Assembly (NCBI GenBank): GCA_019418225.1
Contig: DYCF01000010.1
Coordinates: 59,501 to 123,500 of the forward strand
Length of the DNA stretch: 64,000 bases
Reading direction: 5' to 3'
Source: Clostridiales bacterium
GTDB lineage: Bacteria; Bacillota; Clostridia; Lachnospirales; Cellulosilyticaceae
The position numbers and the translations under genes are program-made. Shown piece after piece: positions 15,939-24,949 of the stretch. The notes beneath the pieces are model-generated. The model had not been told where the DNA came from. It made no database searches and was given only the letters and a program-made list of their open reading frames with translations. Each line of letters opens with the position of its first letter. The first letter of the stretch is position 1.

Positions 15939-16717
15939 TGAAGAAATTTTTTAAGCGCTTCTACATCGCAATTATTTTACTGGTAATGTATGCACCAGTT
16001 GCTGTACTTATGGTGTTTTCATTTAATGATTCAAAGCTTCCTATTTGGAAAGGGTTTACAGTTAGATGGTATGAAAACTTAGCAAGTGATACAAGCATTC
16101 AGCAAAGTTTTATGTATACAATTATTATTGCACTTGTATCTTCTATTATTGCTACAATTATTGGAACATTAGCTGCTATGGGGATTCATCAAATGAAAGG
16201 GTATAAACGTAATCTCATGATGAATATTACGTATATTCCACTTTTGAGTCCAGATATCGTAATTGGTATTTCATTAATGATGCTATTTAATGTACTGCAT
16301 ATACCGTTTGGGTTACCAACGCTTATTATTTCGCATATTACATTTAGCATCCCATATGTGATTTTATCGGTTATGCCAAAGCTTAAACAAATGAACTTTA
16401 ATATTTATGAGGCAGCCCTAGATTTAGGGGCAACACCTTGGTATGCGTTTAGACGTGTTATTTTACCTGAAATTATGTCAGGTGTAGTAGCAGGTGGTTT
16501 CATTGCATTTACATTGTCTATTGATGATTTCGTAGTGAGCTTCTTTAATACAGGAGCAGGTGTAGATACACTGCCTATTAAAATTTATGCAATGGCACGA
16601 AAAGGAGTTAATCCAACAATTAATGCCATTTCAACTATTATGTTTGCAACAATTATCATTATATTACTTGTAAGTAATATAAAAGCAAATCGTAAAGAAA
16701 AAGAACAAAGTATATAA
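15938..16717 (+). CDS. potC: Spermidine/putrescine ABC transporter permease PotC
   Basis: Second permease, 259 residues, with about six membrane segments and the EAA motif EAALDLGATPWYAFRRVILPEIMSGV. The GFIAFTLSIDDFVVSFF segment is typical of PotC. It starts on the last base of the potB stop codon with a GAAGGAGG site. It partners PotB in the membrane and is followed by the binding protein gene 55 bases downstream. Confidence 0.94.
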   Translation: MKKFFKRFYIAIILLVMYAPVAVLMVFSFNDSKLPIWKGFTVRWYENLASDTSIQQSFMYTIIIALVSSIIATIIGTLAAMGIHQMKGYKRNLMMNITYIPLLSPDIVIGISLMMLFNVLHIPFGLPTLIISHITFSIPYVILSVMPKLKQMNFNIYEAALDLGATPWYAFRRVILPEIMSGVVAGGFIAFTLSIDDFVVSFFNTGAGVDTLPIKIYAMARKGVNPTINAISTIMFATIIIILLVSNIKANRKEKEQSI

Positions 16718-16772
16718 ACTATATAACAAACTTAACGCAGGCAAATTTAATTTAGCTAGAAAGGAAATGTTC

Positions 16773-17834
16773 ATGAAAAAGACATTTAAGAAATTTTTAA
16801 GTGCCGGCCTTGTAGGTATGTTAGCATTATCTATGGCTGGATGTGGTAATACAGCAACAAATGGGCAAGTTGTTGTTTATAACTGGGGTGAATATATCGA
16901 CCCACAAGTAAATAAAATGTTTACACAAGAAACAGGGATTAAAGTTGTTTACTCTGAATATGCCAACAATGAAGAAATGTATGCTAAAGTAGAACAAGGA
17001 AATGTATCATATGATGTGATTTTCCCATCTGATTATATGGTAGAAAAAATGATTAATAATGATCTTTTAGAGAAACTTGATTTAGCACAAATTCCAAACT
17101 ATGAAAATATTGATGCAAGATTTAAAGATTTACCATATGATGCAAATAATGAATACTCAATTCCTTATATGTGGGGAACAGTAGGTATTGTTTACAATAA
17201 AACAATGGTTGATGAGCCAGTAGATAGCTGGGATATCTTATGGAACGAAAAATATAAAGATCAAATCTTTATGTATGATAGTGAAAGAGATTCTATCATG
17301 GTAGCCCTTAAGAAACTTGGTTACTCTATGAATACAAGAGATAAAGCTCAGCTTGAAGAAGCAAAAAATCTTCTTATTGAGCAAGCACCACTCGTACTTT
17401 CTTATGTAGGTGATGAAGGTAAAAATAAAATGGTAAATGAAGAAGCAGCACTTATGGTTGCTTGGGCTGGCGATGCAATGGTTATGTTACAAGAAAATCC
17501 AGACCTTGAATTCGTTATTCCAAAAGAAGGTTCTAATTACTTCGTAGATGCAATGGTTATGCCAAAGAATGCGAGCAATAAAGAACAAGCTTATGCATAT
17601 ATGAACTTTTTATGCAGACCAGATATTGCAGCAATGAATGCAGAGTACATTGGTTACTCTACACCAATTAGCGCAGCAAGAGAACTTTTACCAGATGAAA
17701 TTAAAAACAGTGAAGTTGCTTATCCATCAGAAGAAGTAACTGGCGCTGACAACATGGAGATGTTTAACGATCCATCAGATATTATTGGGGAATACAGTAG
17801 TATTTGGACACAGGTAAAGGCATCTAATAATTAA
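16773..17834 (+). CDS. potD: Spermidine/putrescine-binding lipoprotein PotD
   Basis: Extracytoplasmic binding protein of 353 residues that delivers polyamines to PotBC. It has a lipoprotein signal with lipobox LSMAGC (Cys 24), so it is tethered to the outer face of the membrane. The start of the mature domain VVVYNWGEYIDPQV and later YDVIFPSDYMVEKM, IPYMWGTVGIVYNK and WAGDAMVML are PotD-like. AAGGAAA at 16761 suits the ATG at 16773 better than an ATG at 16767. It ends the operon; the terminator follows. Confidence 0.94.
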   Translation: MKKTFKKFLSAGLVGMLALSMAGCGNTATNGQVVVYNWGEYIDPQVNKMFTQETGIKVVYSEYANNEEMYAKVEQGNVSYDVIFPSDYMVEKMINNDLLEKLDLAQIPNYENIDARFKDLPYDANNEYSIPYMWGTVGIVYNKTMVDEPVDSWDILWNEKYKDQIFMYDSERDSIMVALKKLGYSMNTRDKAQLEEAKNLLIEQAPLVLSYVGDEGKNKMVNEEAALMVAWAGDAMVMLQENPDLEFVIPKEGSNYFVDAMVMPKNASNKEQAYAYMNFLCRPDIAAMNAEYIGYSTPISAARELLPDEIKNSEVAYPSEEVTGADNMEMFNDPSDIIGEYSSIWTQVKASNN

Positions 17835-17844
17835 GGATAGATAT

Positions 17845-17882
17845 AGGGCTCTGGCACTAAGGTGGTGCTAGAGTCCTTTTTT
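17845..17882 (+). terminator. Terminator of the potABCD operon
   Basis: AGGGCTCTGGCAC pairs with GTGCTAGAGTCCT (two weak positions) and is followed by TTTTTT. Confidence 0.85.
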
Positions 17883-17893
17883 GAATGTTGTGG

Positions 17894-17986
17894 TGGGTGT
17901 GGATAACATTGCGTATTTATTTTTCCTTCACCCTCACTGCGTTTGAAGGTGAGATAAAAATAAATACGCAATGTTACCCACGCCCG
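17894..17986. repeat. Long inverted repeat (foldback) downstream of potD
   Basis: The arms 17894-17924 and 17956-17986 are complementary over 31 bases with only three mismatches or G-T positions, including a perfect run through TAACATTGCGTATTTATTTTT. The 31-base loop contains CACC/GGTG and the phrase CCCTCACTGCGT, which recurs in the tandem repeats that follow. It lacks a T-run and so is not a simple terminator. It is probably a repeat element or a structured RNA. Confidence 0.8.
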
Positions 17987-18051
17987 AATAGGTTGACGTA
18001 AAGGGCTCTAGCAACCTTCATGCCAGAGATATCTACCCCGACTAAGGTGGT

Positions 18052-18280
18052 GAATATTAGTTGGGAGCTGTGAATAATAGCCCTCACTGCGTGGACGGGG
18101 AAACAGAGAGGAGTATAGATGAGGAGGCGAATATTAGTTGGTGGCTGTAAATAATGGCCTTCACTGTGTGGACGGGGAAACAGAGGGGAGTAGAGATGAG
18201 ATGGTAAATGTTAGTTAGAGCTGTGAATGAGTGCCCTTCCTGCGTGGACGGAGAAGTGGTGGTGAGAATAGATGAGATGG
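18052..18280. repeat. Three degenerate 77-bp tandem repeats
   Basis: Units start at 18052, 18129 and 18206 with GAATATTAG, GAATATTAG and AAATGTTAG. Each contains a shared order of words: AGTTGG, GCTGTGAATAATAGCC, CACTGCGTGGACGGGGAAACAGAG and GAGTATAGATGAG, with point changes that increase in the third unit. No open frame runs through them. The 17883-18425 gap otherwise contains only the foldback at 17894 and AT-rich sequence with a TATAAT box near 18356 for the next gene. Confidence 0.8.
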
Positions 18281-18425
18281 ATTGTGGGAAGAATGTTGGT
18301 AAGATGGCGTTTTGATTTAGATTGTTTTTGTGATAGATATATGGATAGAAATGGGATATAATATGTAGTAAAGGTAAAGATTACACTTTGATGAAGTTAA
18401 TTAAAGTAAGGTGGAGGCGAGTTGG

Positions 18426-18806
18426 ATGAAAAATAAAGAAAAAGATGAAGTTCTTTTAGGTGAGGAACTACTAGATAAAAGTACATTGGCAGCATGTTTA
18501 GATGATGACTTATTAGAGGAAGAAGAGATTGCCACAGAGGGGCAAATTTATATTAGAAAGAAAAAGAATCCGGGTGCGTGGCCTTCTTTAATTTTAGGGA
18601 TTTTAGGCTCTGTAGGGTGGATTGTGCCTATTATTGGATTACCTATTACTGTGGTTGGAACAGTACTTGGTGCCATGGGAATGGGCAAAAAGAGAGAATA
18701 TAGAGGCGTGTCTATAGCTGGTTTTGTAGTAAATACTGTATTTTTAACAGCTGCTATTGCCAAAGGGATTGTAGATGTAGTGCTTTATTGCAAAAGACGT
18801 CGTTAA
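18426..18806 (+). CDS. Small membrane protein, DUF4190-like
   Basis: A 126-residue protein with an acidic, charged N-terminal half and two membrane segments in the C-terminal half (WPSLILGILGSVGWIVPIIG to VVGTVLGAMGMG, and VSIAGFVVNTVFLTAAIAKGIVDVVL). The pattern of glycine-rich helices around GMGKKREYRGVSIAGFVVN resembles DUF4190-type proteins, whose function is unknown. The ATG at 18426 has GGAGG ten bases upstream; the in-frame GTG at 18411 overlaps that site. It is a single gene closed by a strong terminator. Confidence 0.7.
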   Translation: MKNKEKDEVLLGEELLDKSTLAACLDDDLLEEEEIATEGQIYIRKKKNPGAWPSLILGILGSVGWIVPIIGLPITVVGTVLGAMGMGKKREYRGVSIAGFVVNTVFLTAAIAKGIVDVVLYCKRRR

Positions 18807-18823
18807 AAATAAAATAATCATAT

Positions 18824-18852
18824 AAAAAAAGTTGCCTTAGGCAACTTTTTTT
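18824..18852 (+). terminator. Terminator of the DUF4190-like gene
   Basis: AAAAAAAGTTGCC pairs perfectly with GGCAACTTTTTTT around a TTA loop. Confidence 0.9.
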
Positions 18853-18934
18853 ATATTGTGACATTATTATCACCTAAATTTTGCAACTAGCATACACTAG
18901 TATTAAAGAGCGACTATTTGAAGGAGGAGACAAG

Positions 18935-19273
18935 GTGTATAATGAGGTTGTTATTATTAATAGTGATACACTTGGGCGCGGTGATGAAGAGGTTGGTAGG
19001 ACCTTACTAGGAACCTTTTTAAGAAAAGTGTTAGCTAGTTTAGATAAACCAGATGCAATTATTTTTTATAATTCAGGCGTTAAACTTGTGACAAGAGACT
19101 CTCATTTTAGAGATATACTAGAGGCTCTTGAATCAGGTGGCGTAGAACTTTTAGCATGCGGTACCTGTGTTTATAGTGTGTGTGGCAAACGTTCCCTAGC
19201 AGTAGGACGTATTACAGACATGGAAGAAATAGCAGACATTGTTTTAAAGGCGCAAAAAGTCGTTACCCTATAA
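18935..19273 (+). CDS. YedF-like DsrE-family protein without the TusA domain
   Basis: A 112-residue protein matching the C-terminal DsrE-like domain of YedF proteins, which are linked to selenium or sulfur metabolism: VVIINSDTLGRGDEEVGRTLLGTFL, then DAIIFYNSGVKLV, GGVELLACGTCVYS and AVGRITDMEEIADIVLKA. Full YedF proteins carry an N-terminal TusA/SirA domain of about 70 residues that is absent here. The GTG at 18935 is chosen because AAGGAGG ends eight bases before it; an upstream TTG at 18881 has no ribosome site. The cysteines in CGTC may be functional. No selenium gene lies nearby, so the role is open. Confidence 0.8.
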   Translation: MYNEVVIINSDTLGRGDEEVGRTLLGTFLRKVLASLDKPDAIIFYNSGVKLVTRDSHFRDILEALESGGVELLACGTCVYSVCGKRSLAVGRITDMEEIADIVLKAQKVVTL

Positions 19274-19345
19274 CAAACTTAAACTAAATGAACTTATGGC
19301 TAAATTTATTTGATTTAAGTTAGTAAAGAAATTAAGAAGCTCTTG

Positions 19346-19388
19346 AAAAAAATGGCTACTTGCACGAGATGTGCTGTAGCCATTTTTT
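19346..19388. terminator. Two-way terminator between convergent genes
   Basis: AAAAAATGGCTAC pairs with GTAGCCATTTTTT. T-runs on both strands serve the YedF-like gene and the hydrolase gene that ends at 19387. Confidence 0.9.
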
Positions 19389-20391
19389 AATAATTTTCTC
19401 TAGCTTCGCGAATAGAAGCTAAAAGTTCATTGATAACGGATAGTATTTGTGGAACATCTTGATTTTCAATGTAATCTACTGAACCAGTCATATAATACTG
19501 GGCAAAGTCTGTAGTTAAAGAACGCATAGAGTTTTGAGATTTGCCCCAGTTACTGTATGGACTAGCTTCAGAGGTGATAATACGAAGTGGAATATCTCCT
19601 AAGTCCCCATCATCTAAAATAGTTTGTGCATTTTCAGGTACTTTAAGTTTTTCTGAAATAATATTGCGATTCCAGAGTTTTTCTAAGTTAATACCTCTGC
19701 TAAGTAACTTGAGATGCTCAGGGAGTTCATTGTTCATACAAAGTAGTCTACTCACATAGTCTGTATTTTGGCCTAGTCGTAGAAGTCCTACGTTACGTGC
19801 GCCATTAATCATAAAAGATTCTACAATCATAATGTTATTGAATTCAGCACCAAAGCTAGGAGAAGCCCCGTCTATAAGAACAATACCAGCTACATCATCC
19901 GGATAAAGTTGGGCGTATCTTATGGCTTCAAATGACCCCATACCATGTGCCACATAAATAAATGGTTTAGAAAGTTCAGATTCCTCAAAGAGGGTGTGGA
20001 TTTCATCTACAATGGTGTCAATATCTCGAGGGGCGGAAGTGTAATCACTCCAACCATAGCCTGGTTTGTCATATACAGCAACGCTAGTTTCGTTAGCAAG
20101 TGAACTATGAAGATTATAAGTGTCTATATAAGGCATTGTCTGCCCAATATCAGAAGTAAAGACAATGGGTAAGTCTCCATTACCAGCCGTATAAAGGTGC
20201 ATGTTAACACCATTTACCTCGATAAGCGAGCCTACTCTCCCAAGCTTATCGGCATTATTATAAATGCCTAGGTTTTGATAAATGATGCCTACTAAAAGCA
20301 GTGATGCTATGATAATGTAGACTAAACGTTTTCTGATTTTTTCGTGTCTGCGGCTATACTTTTTTACAACCATTTTTTTACGTCTAATCAT
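19387..20391 (-). CDS. Alpha/beta hydrolase-fold protein with altered nucleophile elbow
   Basis: A 334-residue membrane-anchored protein. After a basic N-terminus comes one membrane segment (LVYIIIASLLLVGIIYQ) and then an alpha/beta hydrolase domain: the oxyanion region LPIVFTSDIG, the strand AVYDKPGYGWSD, and the nucleophile elbow, which reads VAHGMGSFEA instead of the usual GHSxGG. The serine position is a GGT glycine codon, so the catalytic nucleophile seems lost. The start at 20391 has AGGAG upstream on the minus strand; the frame is open further upstream but lacks a site. It may be a non-catalytic homologue or use another residue. Confidence 0.8.
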   Translation of the reverse strand: MIRRKKMVVKKYSRRHEKIRKRLVYIIIASLLLVGIIYQNLGIYNNADKLGRVGSLIEVNGVNMHLYTAGNGDLPIVFTSDIGQTMPYIDTYNLHSSLANETSVAVYDKPGYGWSDYTSAPRDIDTIVDEIHTLFEESELSKPFIYVAHGMGSFEAIRYAQLYPDDVAGIVLIDGASPSFGAEFNNIMIVESFMINGARNVGLLRLGQNTDYVSRLLCMNNELPEHLKLLSRGINLEKLWNRNIISEKLKVPENAQTILDDGDLGDIPLRIITSEASPYSNWGKSQNSMRSLTTDFAQYYMTGSVDYIENQDVPQILSVINELLASIREARENY

Positions 20392-20587
20392 GGCGTAATC
20401 TCCTAATCTACTCCTTGATAGTTTGTTTAAGCACATTATATCACATTCGTGACATATGCCCAACGGGTTAAACAAAAAAATTACCAACAGTCTAATAAAA
20501 ATTTTGTACAAAAAGCTTAAGTCTAGCATATAAAGGGAAAATAGTATAGTATGTAAATAAGAAAATAACAATAGGAGAGGTAAGAAA

Positions 20588-21757
20588 ATGAGGATTTTGC
20601 ATACTTCTGATTGGCATTTAGGTAGAAGTTTAGGTGGTTTTTCATTACTAGAAGACCAGAAATATATACTTGAGCAGATATTAGAGACTATAGAAAATGA
20701 AAAAATTGATATTCTGATTATTGCAGGGGATATTTATGATAAGAGTATTCCAAGTGAAGGTGCGGTAGAACTATTTAATGAATTTTTAAGCAAAGTTGTA
20801 TTAGAGCATAAGATTTATACGATTGCCATAGCAGGAAATCATGATAGTGAAGAACGTATTGATTTTGGTAGTAAGTTATTTGAAAGCCAAAATCTTTATA
20901 TCGTGGGGAAAAGTCCTAAAGGCTATGAAAAAATAGAGGTGAAGGTAGGTGAAGAAACAGCAGATGTCTTCCTTGTACCTTATATTGAGCCTTCTAAAGT
21001 AAGAGAAATAGCTGGCAATGAAGCAATCAAAAGACATGATGAAGCAATGGCTTATTTGGTAGAAGAGATGGAGAAGGAAAAGTCACAGCACCCAAGCATA
21101 TTAGTAGCCCATGCTTTTGTAACAGGGGGCGAGGTTTCTGATTCAGAAAGAAGACTTAGCGTTGTAGGTGGGGCAGAGCTCGTAAATGCAGAGCACTTCA
21201 AAGATTTTAATTATACAGCATTAGGTCATTTACACAAGAGACAGGCTATGGGAAGAAATTATATTCGATATAGCGGTTCGCTTCTTAAATATTCTATTTC
21301 AGAAGCAACACAAGCTAAGGGTTATGTTTTAGTAAATCTTGCACAAGATGGCGGCGTAGAAATTGAGGAGAGAAGTTTTAAGGTACTGCGAGATGTGCGT
21401 ATTTTAAAAGGTAACGTAGAAGAAATTATTGCAGCTTCTGAAAATGATACGCATAAAGAAGATTATGTATATGCCAAACTGACAGGAAACTATGTGCAAG
21501 ATGTAACAGCAAGGTTGCGTCATATTTATCCTAATATCCTAGGCAGCGAATGGGTTATTGAAGAAGGTAGCAATAATAATGGAGAAGAAGTAGCACCAAA
21601 GCAAAGTGCAGATTTCCTAAAGACGAAAGAGCGTACCATTACAGAAGTGTTTATGGAATTTCTAGAGTTTATTGGTGAAACGGATTTTGAAGCAGATGAA
21701 ATTGAAATGATTGAAGAAATCGTGAAAGAAATAGAGGAGGGTAAAAATGAGGCCTAA
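20588..21757 (+). CDS. sbcD: Nuclease SbcCD subunit D
   Basis: Mre11-like phosphoesterase subunit that, with SbcC, cuts hairpins and protein-blocked DNA ends. The metal-binding motifs are visible in order: ILHTSDWHLG, IAGDIYDKSIPS, AGNHDSEERID, a histidine motif VAHAFVTGGE and ALGHLHKRQ. Length 389 is normal. AGGAGAGG precedes the ATG. The sbcC start lies 11 bases inside its 3' end, so both subunits are translated together. Confidence 0.96.
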   Translation: MRILHTSDWHLGRSLGGFSLLEDQKYILEQILETIENEKIDILIIAGDIYDKSIPSEGAVELFNEFLSKVVLEHKIYTIAIAGNHDSEERIDFGSKLFESQNLYIVGKSPKGYEKIEVKVGEETADVFLVPYIEPSKVREIAGNEAIKRHDEAMAYLVEEMEKEKSQHPSILVAHAFVTGGEVSDSERRLSVVGGAELVNAEHFKDFNYTALGHLHKRQAMGRNYIRYSGSLLKYSISEATQAKGYVLVNLAQDGGVEIEERSFKVLRDVRILKGNVEEIIAASENDTHKEDYVYAKLTGNYVQDVTARLRHIYPNILGSEWVIEEGSNNNGEEVAPKQSADFLKTKERTITEVFMEFLEFIGETDFEADEIEMIEEIVKEIEEGKNEA

Positions 21758-24700
21758 ATTATTAAAGATGACAGCCTTTGGTCCTTATGGCGGAGAGCAG
21801 GTAATAGATTTTACGCAGCTAGAAGATGCAAATATGTTTTTAATCTATGGTCCCACAGGTGGCGGAAAAACGACTATTTTAGATGCCATATGCTATGCCC
21901 TTTACGGAGAAACTAATGGGGGAGAACGTAGTGGGGAAAATATGCGTAGTAAGTTTGCAAAAGAAGGGACTATTACAGAGGTAGAGCTTTTCTTTGAATT
22001 ACGTGGACAAGATTATCGAATTGTAAGACGCCCACAGTATGAACGCGCGCCTAAAAAAGGGAAAAGTGATAAGCTGGTAAAGGTAGCACCAGAAGTAGAG
22101 CTTTATAAGAAAGAAGAGGACGAATATAAAATTATAACCTCTAAATATAATGAAGCAGCTGAAAAGATTAATGAGCTTCTTCACTTTAATATTGGGCAAT
22201 TTAGACAAGTTATTATGATTGCTCAAAATAAGTTTAGAGAGCTTCTTACTGTAAGTAGTAAAGAAAGACAGCAAATCTTGCAAGATATATTTGAGACAGG
22301 TGTTTATCAAAATGTAGAGAAGGCACTAGATGTTTTATCTGGGAGTGCAAAGGAAAAATTACATGATAAAGAAGCAGACTATAAGGCTATTTTAAATACC
22401 ATTGATCCTTTAGGAAATGAGATGCTGCTAACTTATATGCAGACTAAGGTTATTTATAATGCACCTGAGGTATGTGAAATCTTAGAGATAAGTTGTAAAG
22501 AAAAGCATAATGAAAACGAAAAGTTAGAAGCGCAGCTTTTAGAAATTAATAATGCAATTACTGTAGCACGTGAGAAGCTTGGAAAGCTGACACAAATGAG
22601 TGAAGATGCAGCAGAGAAAGTTAAGATGCAGAAAGAGTTAGAAATCTTAGAAGCACAAAGTGAGCAGTATACAGCCTTAAGAGGCCGTATTGAACGTGCA
22701 GAAAAGGCAATGGGTATTGAGCGCACAGAACAGATTGTACAAAAGTTAAGTAGCAGTGTTAAAGACAAACAAAAGCAAAAAGAAGACTATAAAAATGCAT
22801 TAGAAGTGACAACAGCCAACTTAGAAGAAAAAGATAAGCTTCTAAAGCGTGAAGAAAAGTTAGTAGATGAAGTGGACAGTCTTAAGAAGGAATATAGTAT
22901 TTTAGAAACTTATGTGCCTAAGGTAAGTACTTTAAATACAGCTTACAAAGAAAAAACAAGGCTAGAAGAACTGCTTCAAAAAGGTGAAACAAGGTATGCT
23001 CAAATTGAGGAGGCCTTAGAAAGTATTCAAAAAGGATTTACAGCTAAAGAAGAGGCTTTAAAAGAAAAAACACCTTTACAAAAAGCTTTAACCAATGATT
23101 ATATTGTGCAAAAAGAAATGGAAACAGTTTTAAAACTTAAAGCAGAAAAGGAAAGAAAAGAAAAAGAAGCACAGACATTATTTACTTCTTTAGAAACATT
23201 ATATAGTCAAATTGAGGCACAAAATAAAGTTTATGGTGAAAAAGAGGTAGCTTATAAAAATGCTTTTGCTATATGGTTTAATGGGCAAGCCGCAGAACTG
23301 GCACAAAATCTAAAAGAAGATAGTCCTTGTCCAGTATGTGGTGCATTGCATCACCCTCAAAAAGCTGTACTGACTAAAAATCATGTTACAAAAGAAGAAC
23401 TAGAAAGCATGGAAGTTGCTAAAAAGAATGCAGAGGAAGCACTTAATAAATTAAAACAAGAGTGCAGTGCAAAGGAGCAGCAATGTAAATTACTAAAAGA
23501 CCTTATTGCCGAAGATGAAAAACAATTAACTGGTAAAGAAGAGATTACAGCAGAGGCTAAACTTAAGCTAGATGAAGCACTTAAGCTTAAAGAAGCAAAG
23601 CTAGAGCAGCTAGAAACTTTACAACAGACGTTAGAAGAAGAACAGAAGCTATTAAAGGATTATGAGGAACGAAAAACAAAAGGCAAGAAATTCATTGATG
23701 ATACAAAGATAGAGATAAGTGAAAATACAGCTTATATTAAGAGTATCGAAAGCGATGTACCAGAAGCACTGCGCCAAAAAGAAGCCTTAGAAGAAAAACT
23801 AAGTACGCTTAAAGCAAGTTATGAAAGTAAAGAAAAGTATTATAAAGACTTAATAGCAGAAGTAGAGAAGTTAAAACAAGAACAGAGGGAATCAGCAACT
23901 AGGCTGCAAGAAACTGAAAAACATATGGCGGAGCTTATAAAACAAGGAGCAGAGCAAAAGCAAGTTTTAAATGTGGCAATTAAAGAAGCTGGTTTTGTGG
24001 ATATGGCAGATTATAAGGCAAGTAAGATGGGGGCAGAAGAAATAAAGTCTGCTAAAGAATCTGTGGAAAACTATGGGAATAAAAAGATAGTTTTGACTAA
24101 TAAATGTAAGGAGCTTGAAGAAAAGACTAAGGACTTTAAAAAAGAAGACTTAGAAAAAGCACAAGAGACATACGATGAAATCTTCAAGCAAAATACAGAT
24201 TTAAGCGTAGAAAAAACAAAGCTTACCCAGTATCTTCAAACGCATGAAAAGATTATTGTTGGTTTAAAAGCTATTTATGAGGAAGCGACAGCGCTTTTAA
24301 AACGTCAACGTGTTCTTGATAAGATTAGCAGCTTTGCAAAAGGGAAAAATAGCAAGGGGCTTTCATTTGAACGTTATATTCAAAGTAGTATTTTTGAAGA
24401 AGTGCTAGCAAGTGCTAATAAAAAACTTAAACCAATGACATTGAATCGTTATGAGCTTTATCGTACAGATGACCTCTCTAGAGCAAATGCACAGGTAGGG
24501 CTTGATATTGGCATTAGAGATTATTACAGCAATGAGACAAGGCCTGTAAATACCCTTTCAGGGGGAGAAAGTTTCATGGCAGCACTTGCTTTAGCCCTAG
24601 GACTTTCAGAAGTGATTCAAAGACTTGCAGGTGCTACGCCGCTGGATACATTGTTTATCGATGAAGGATTTGGCAGTTTAGATGAAGAAGCGTTAGAAAT

Positions 24701-24845
24701 GGCTATTAAGACGCTACTGAGTATTCAAGATACTGGGCGACTCATTGGTATTATTTCCCATGTAAGAGAGCTACGTGAACAAATTCCTGTAGGCCTTGAA
24801 GTAAGTACAGGACCAACAGGAAGTAAGGCAGTTTTTCGCCTTTAA
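21747..24845 (+). CDS. sbcC: Nuclease SbcCD subunit C
   Basis: Rad50-like ATPase of 1032 residues. Walker A is GPTGGGKTTILDAICYALYG (35-54), long coiled coils flank a zinc hook CPVCGALHHP (Cys near 528 and 531), and the C-terminal half has the signature LSGGESFMAALALALGLSEV with Walker B FIDEGFGSLDEE. It opens DNA ends for SbcD and is relevant here because the region contains several long inverted repeats, the known substrates of SbcCD. It overlaps sbcD by 11 bases. No clear terminator follows within 60 bases. Confidence 0.96.
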   Translation: MRPKLLKMTAFGPYGGEQVIDFTQLEDANMFLIYGPTGGGKTTILDAICYALYGETNGGERSGENMRSKFAKEGTITEVELFFELRGQDYRIVRRPQYERAPKKGKSDKLVKVAPEVELYKKEEDEYKIITSKYNEAAEKINELLHFNIGQFRQVIMIAQNKFRELLTVSSKERQQILQDIFETGVYQNVEKALDVLSGSAKEKLHDKEADYKAILNTIDPLGNEMLLTYMQTKVIYNAPEVCEILEISCKEKHNENEKLEAQLLEINNAITVAREKLGKLTQMSEDAAEKVKMQKELEILEAQSEQYTALRGRIERAEKAMGIERTEQIVQKLSSSVKDKQKQKEDYKNALEVTTANLEEKDKLLKREEKLVDEVDSLKKEYSILETYVPKVSTLNTAYKEKTRLEELLQKGETRYAQIEEALESIQKGFTAKEEALKEKTPLQKALTNDYIVQKEMETVLKLKAEKERKEKEAQTLFTSLETLYSQIEAQNKVYGEKEVAYKNAFAIWFNGQAAELAQNLKEDSPCPVCGALHHPQKAVLTKNHVTKEELESMEVAKKNAEEALNKLKQECSAKEQQCKLLKDLIAEDEKQLTGKEEITAEAKLKLDEALKLKEAKLEQLETLQQTLEEEQKLLKDYEERKTKGKKFIDDTKIEISENTAYIKSIESDVPEALRQKEALEEKLSTLKASYESKEKYYKDLIAEVEKLKQEQRESATRLQETEKHMAELIKQGAEQKQVLNVAIKEAGFVDMADYKASKMGAEEIKSAKESVENYGNKKIVLTNKCKELEEKTKDFKKEDLEKAQETYDEIFKQNTDLSVEKTKLTQYLQTHEKIIVGLKAIYEEATALLKRQRVLDKISSFAKGKNSKGLSFERYIQSSIFEEVLASANKKLKPMTLNRYELYRTDDLSRANAQVGLDIGIRDYYSNETRPVNTLSGGESFMAALALALGLSEVIQRLAGATPLDTLFIDEGFGSLDEEALEMAIKTLLSIQDTGRLIGIISHVRELREQIPVGLEVSTGPTGSKAVFRL

Positions 24846-24909
24846 AAATCAAGGGCTAAAAATACTATCATTATAAACGAAAATATTGTATATTATTAAT
24901 TATAATAAG

Positions 24910-24936
24910 GCGTAGAATCGAGGTGGGATTCACGCA
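24910..24936 (+). promoter_or_regulatory. Hairpin directly before the murB ribosome site
   Basis: GCGTAGAATC and GATTCACGC pair around a GAGGTGG loop, ending one base before AAGGAG of murB. It may influence translation of the cluster. A TATAAT box lies upstream at about 24900. Confidence 0.5.
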
Positions 24937-24949
24937 AGGAGTTGAAATG

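Noticed and set aside
18052..18280. Tandem repeats as a CRISPR array
   Set aside because: Units are contiguous 77-base degenerate copies without constant repeats and unique spacers, and no cas genes are present.
22454..22768. Minus-strand frame inside sbcC
   Set aside because: It is a shadow of the sbcC coding frame, without a ribosome site or recognisable protein features.
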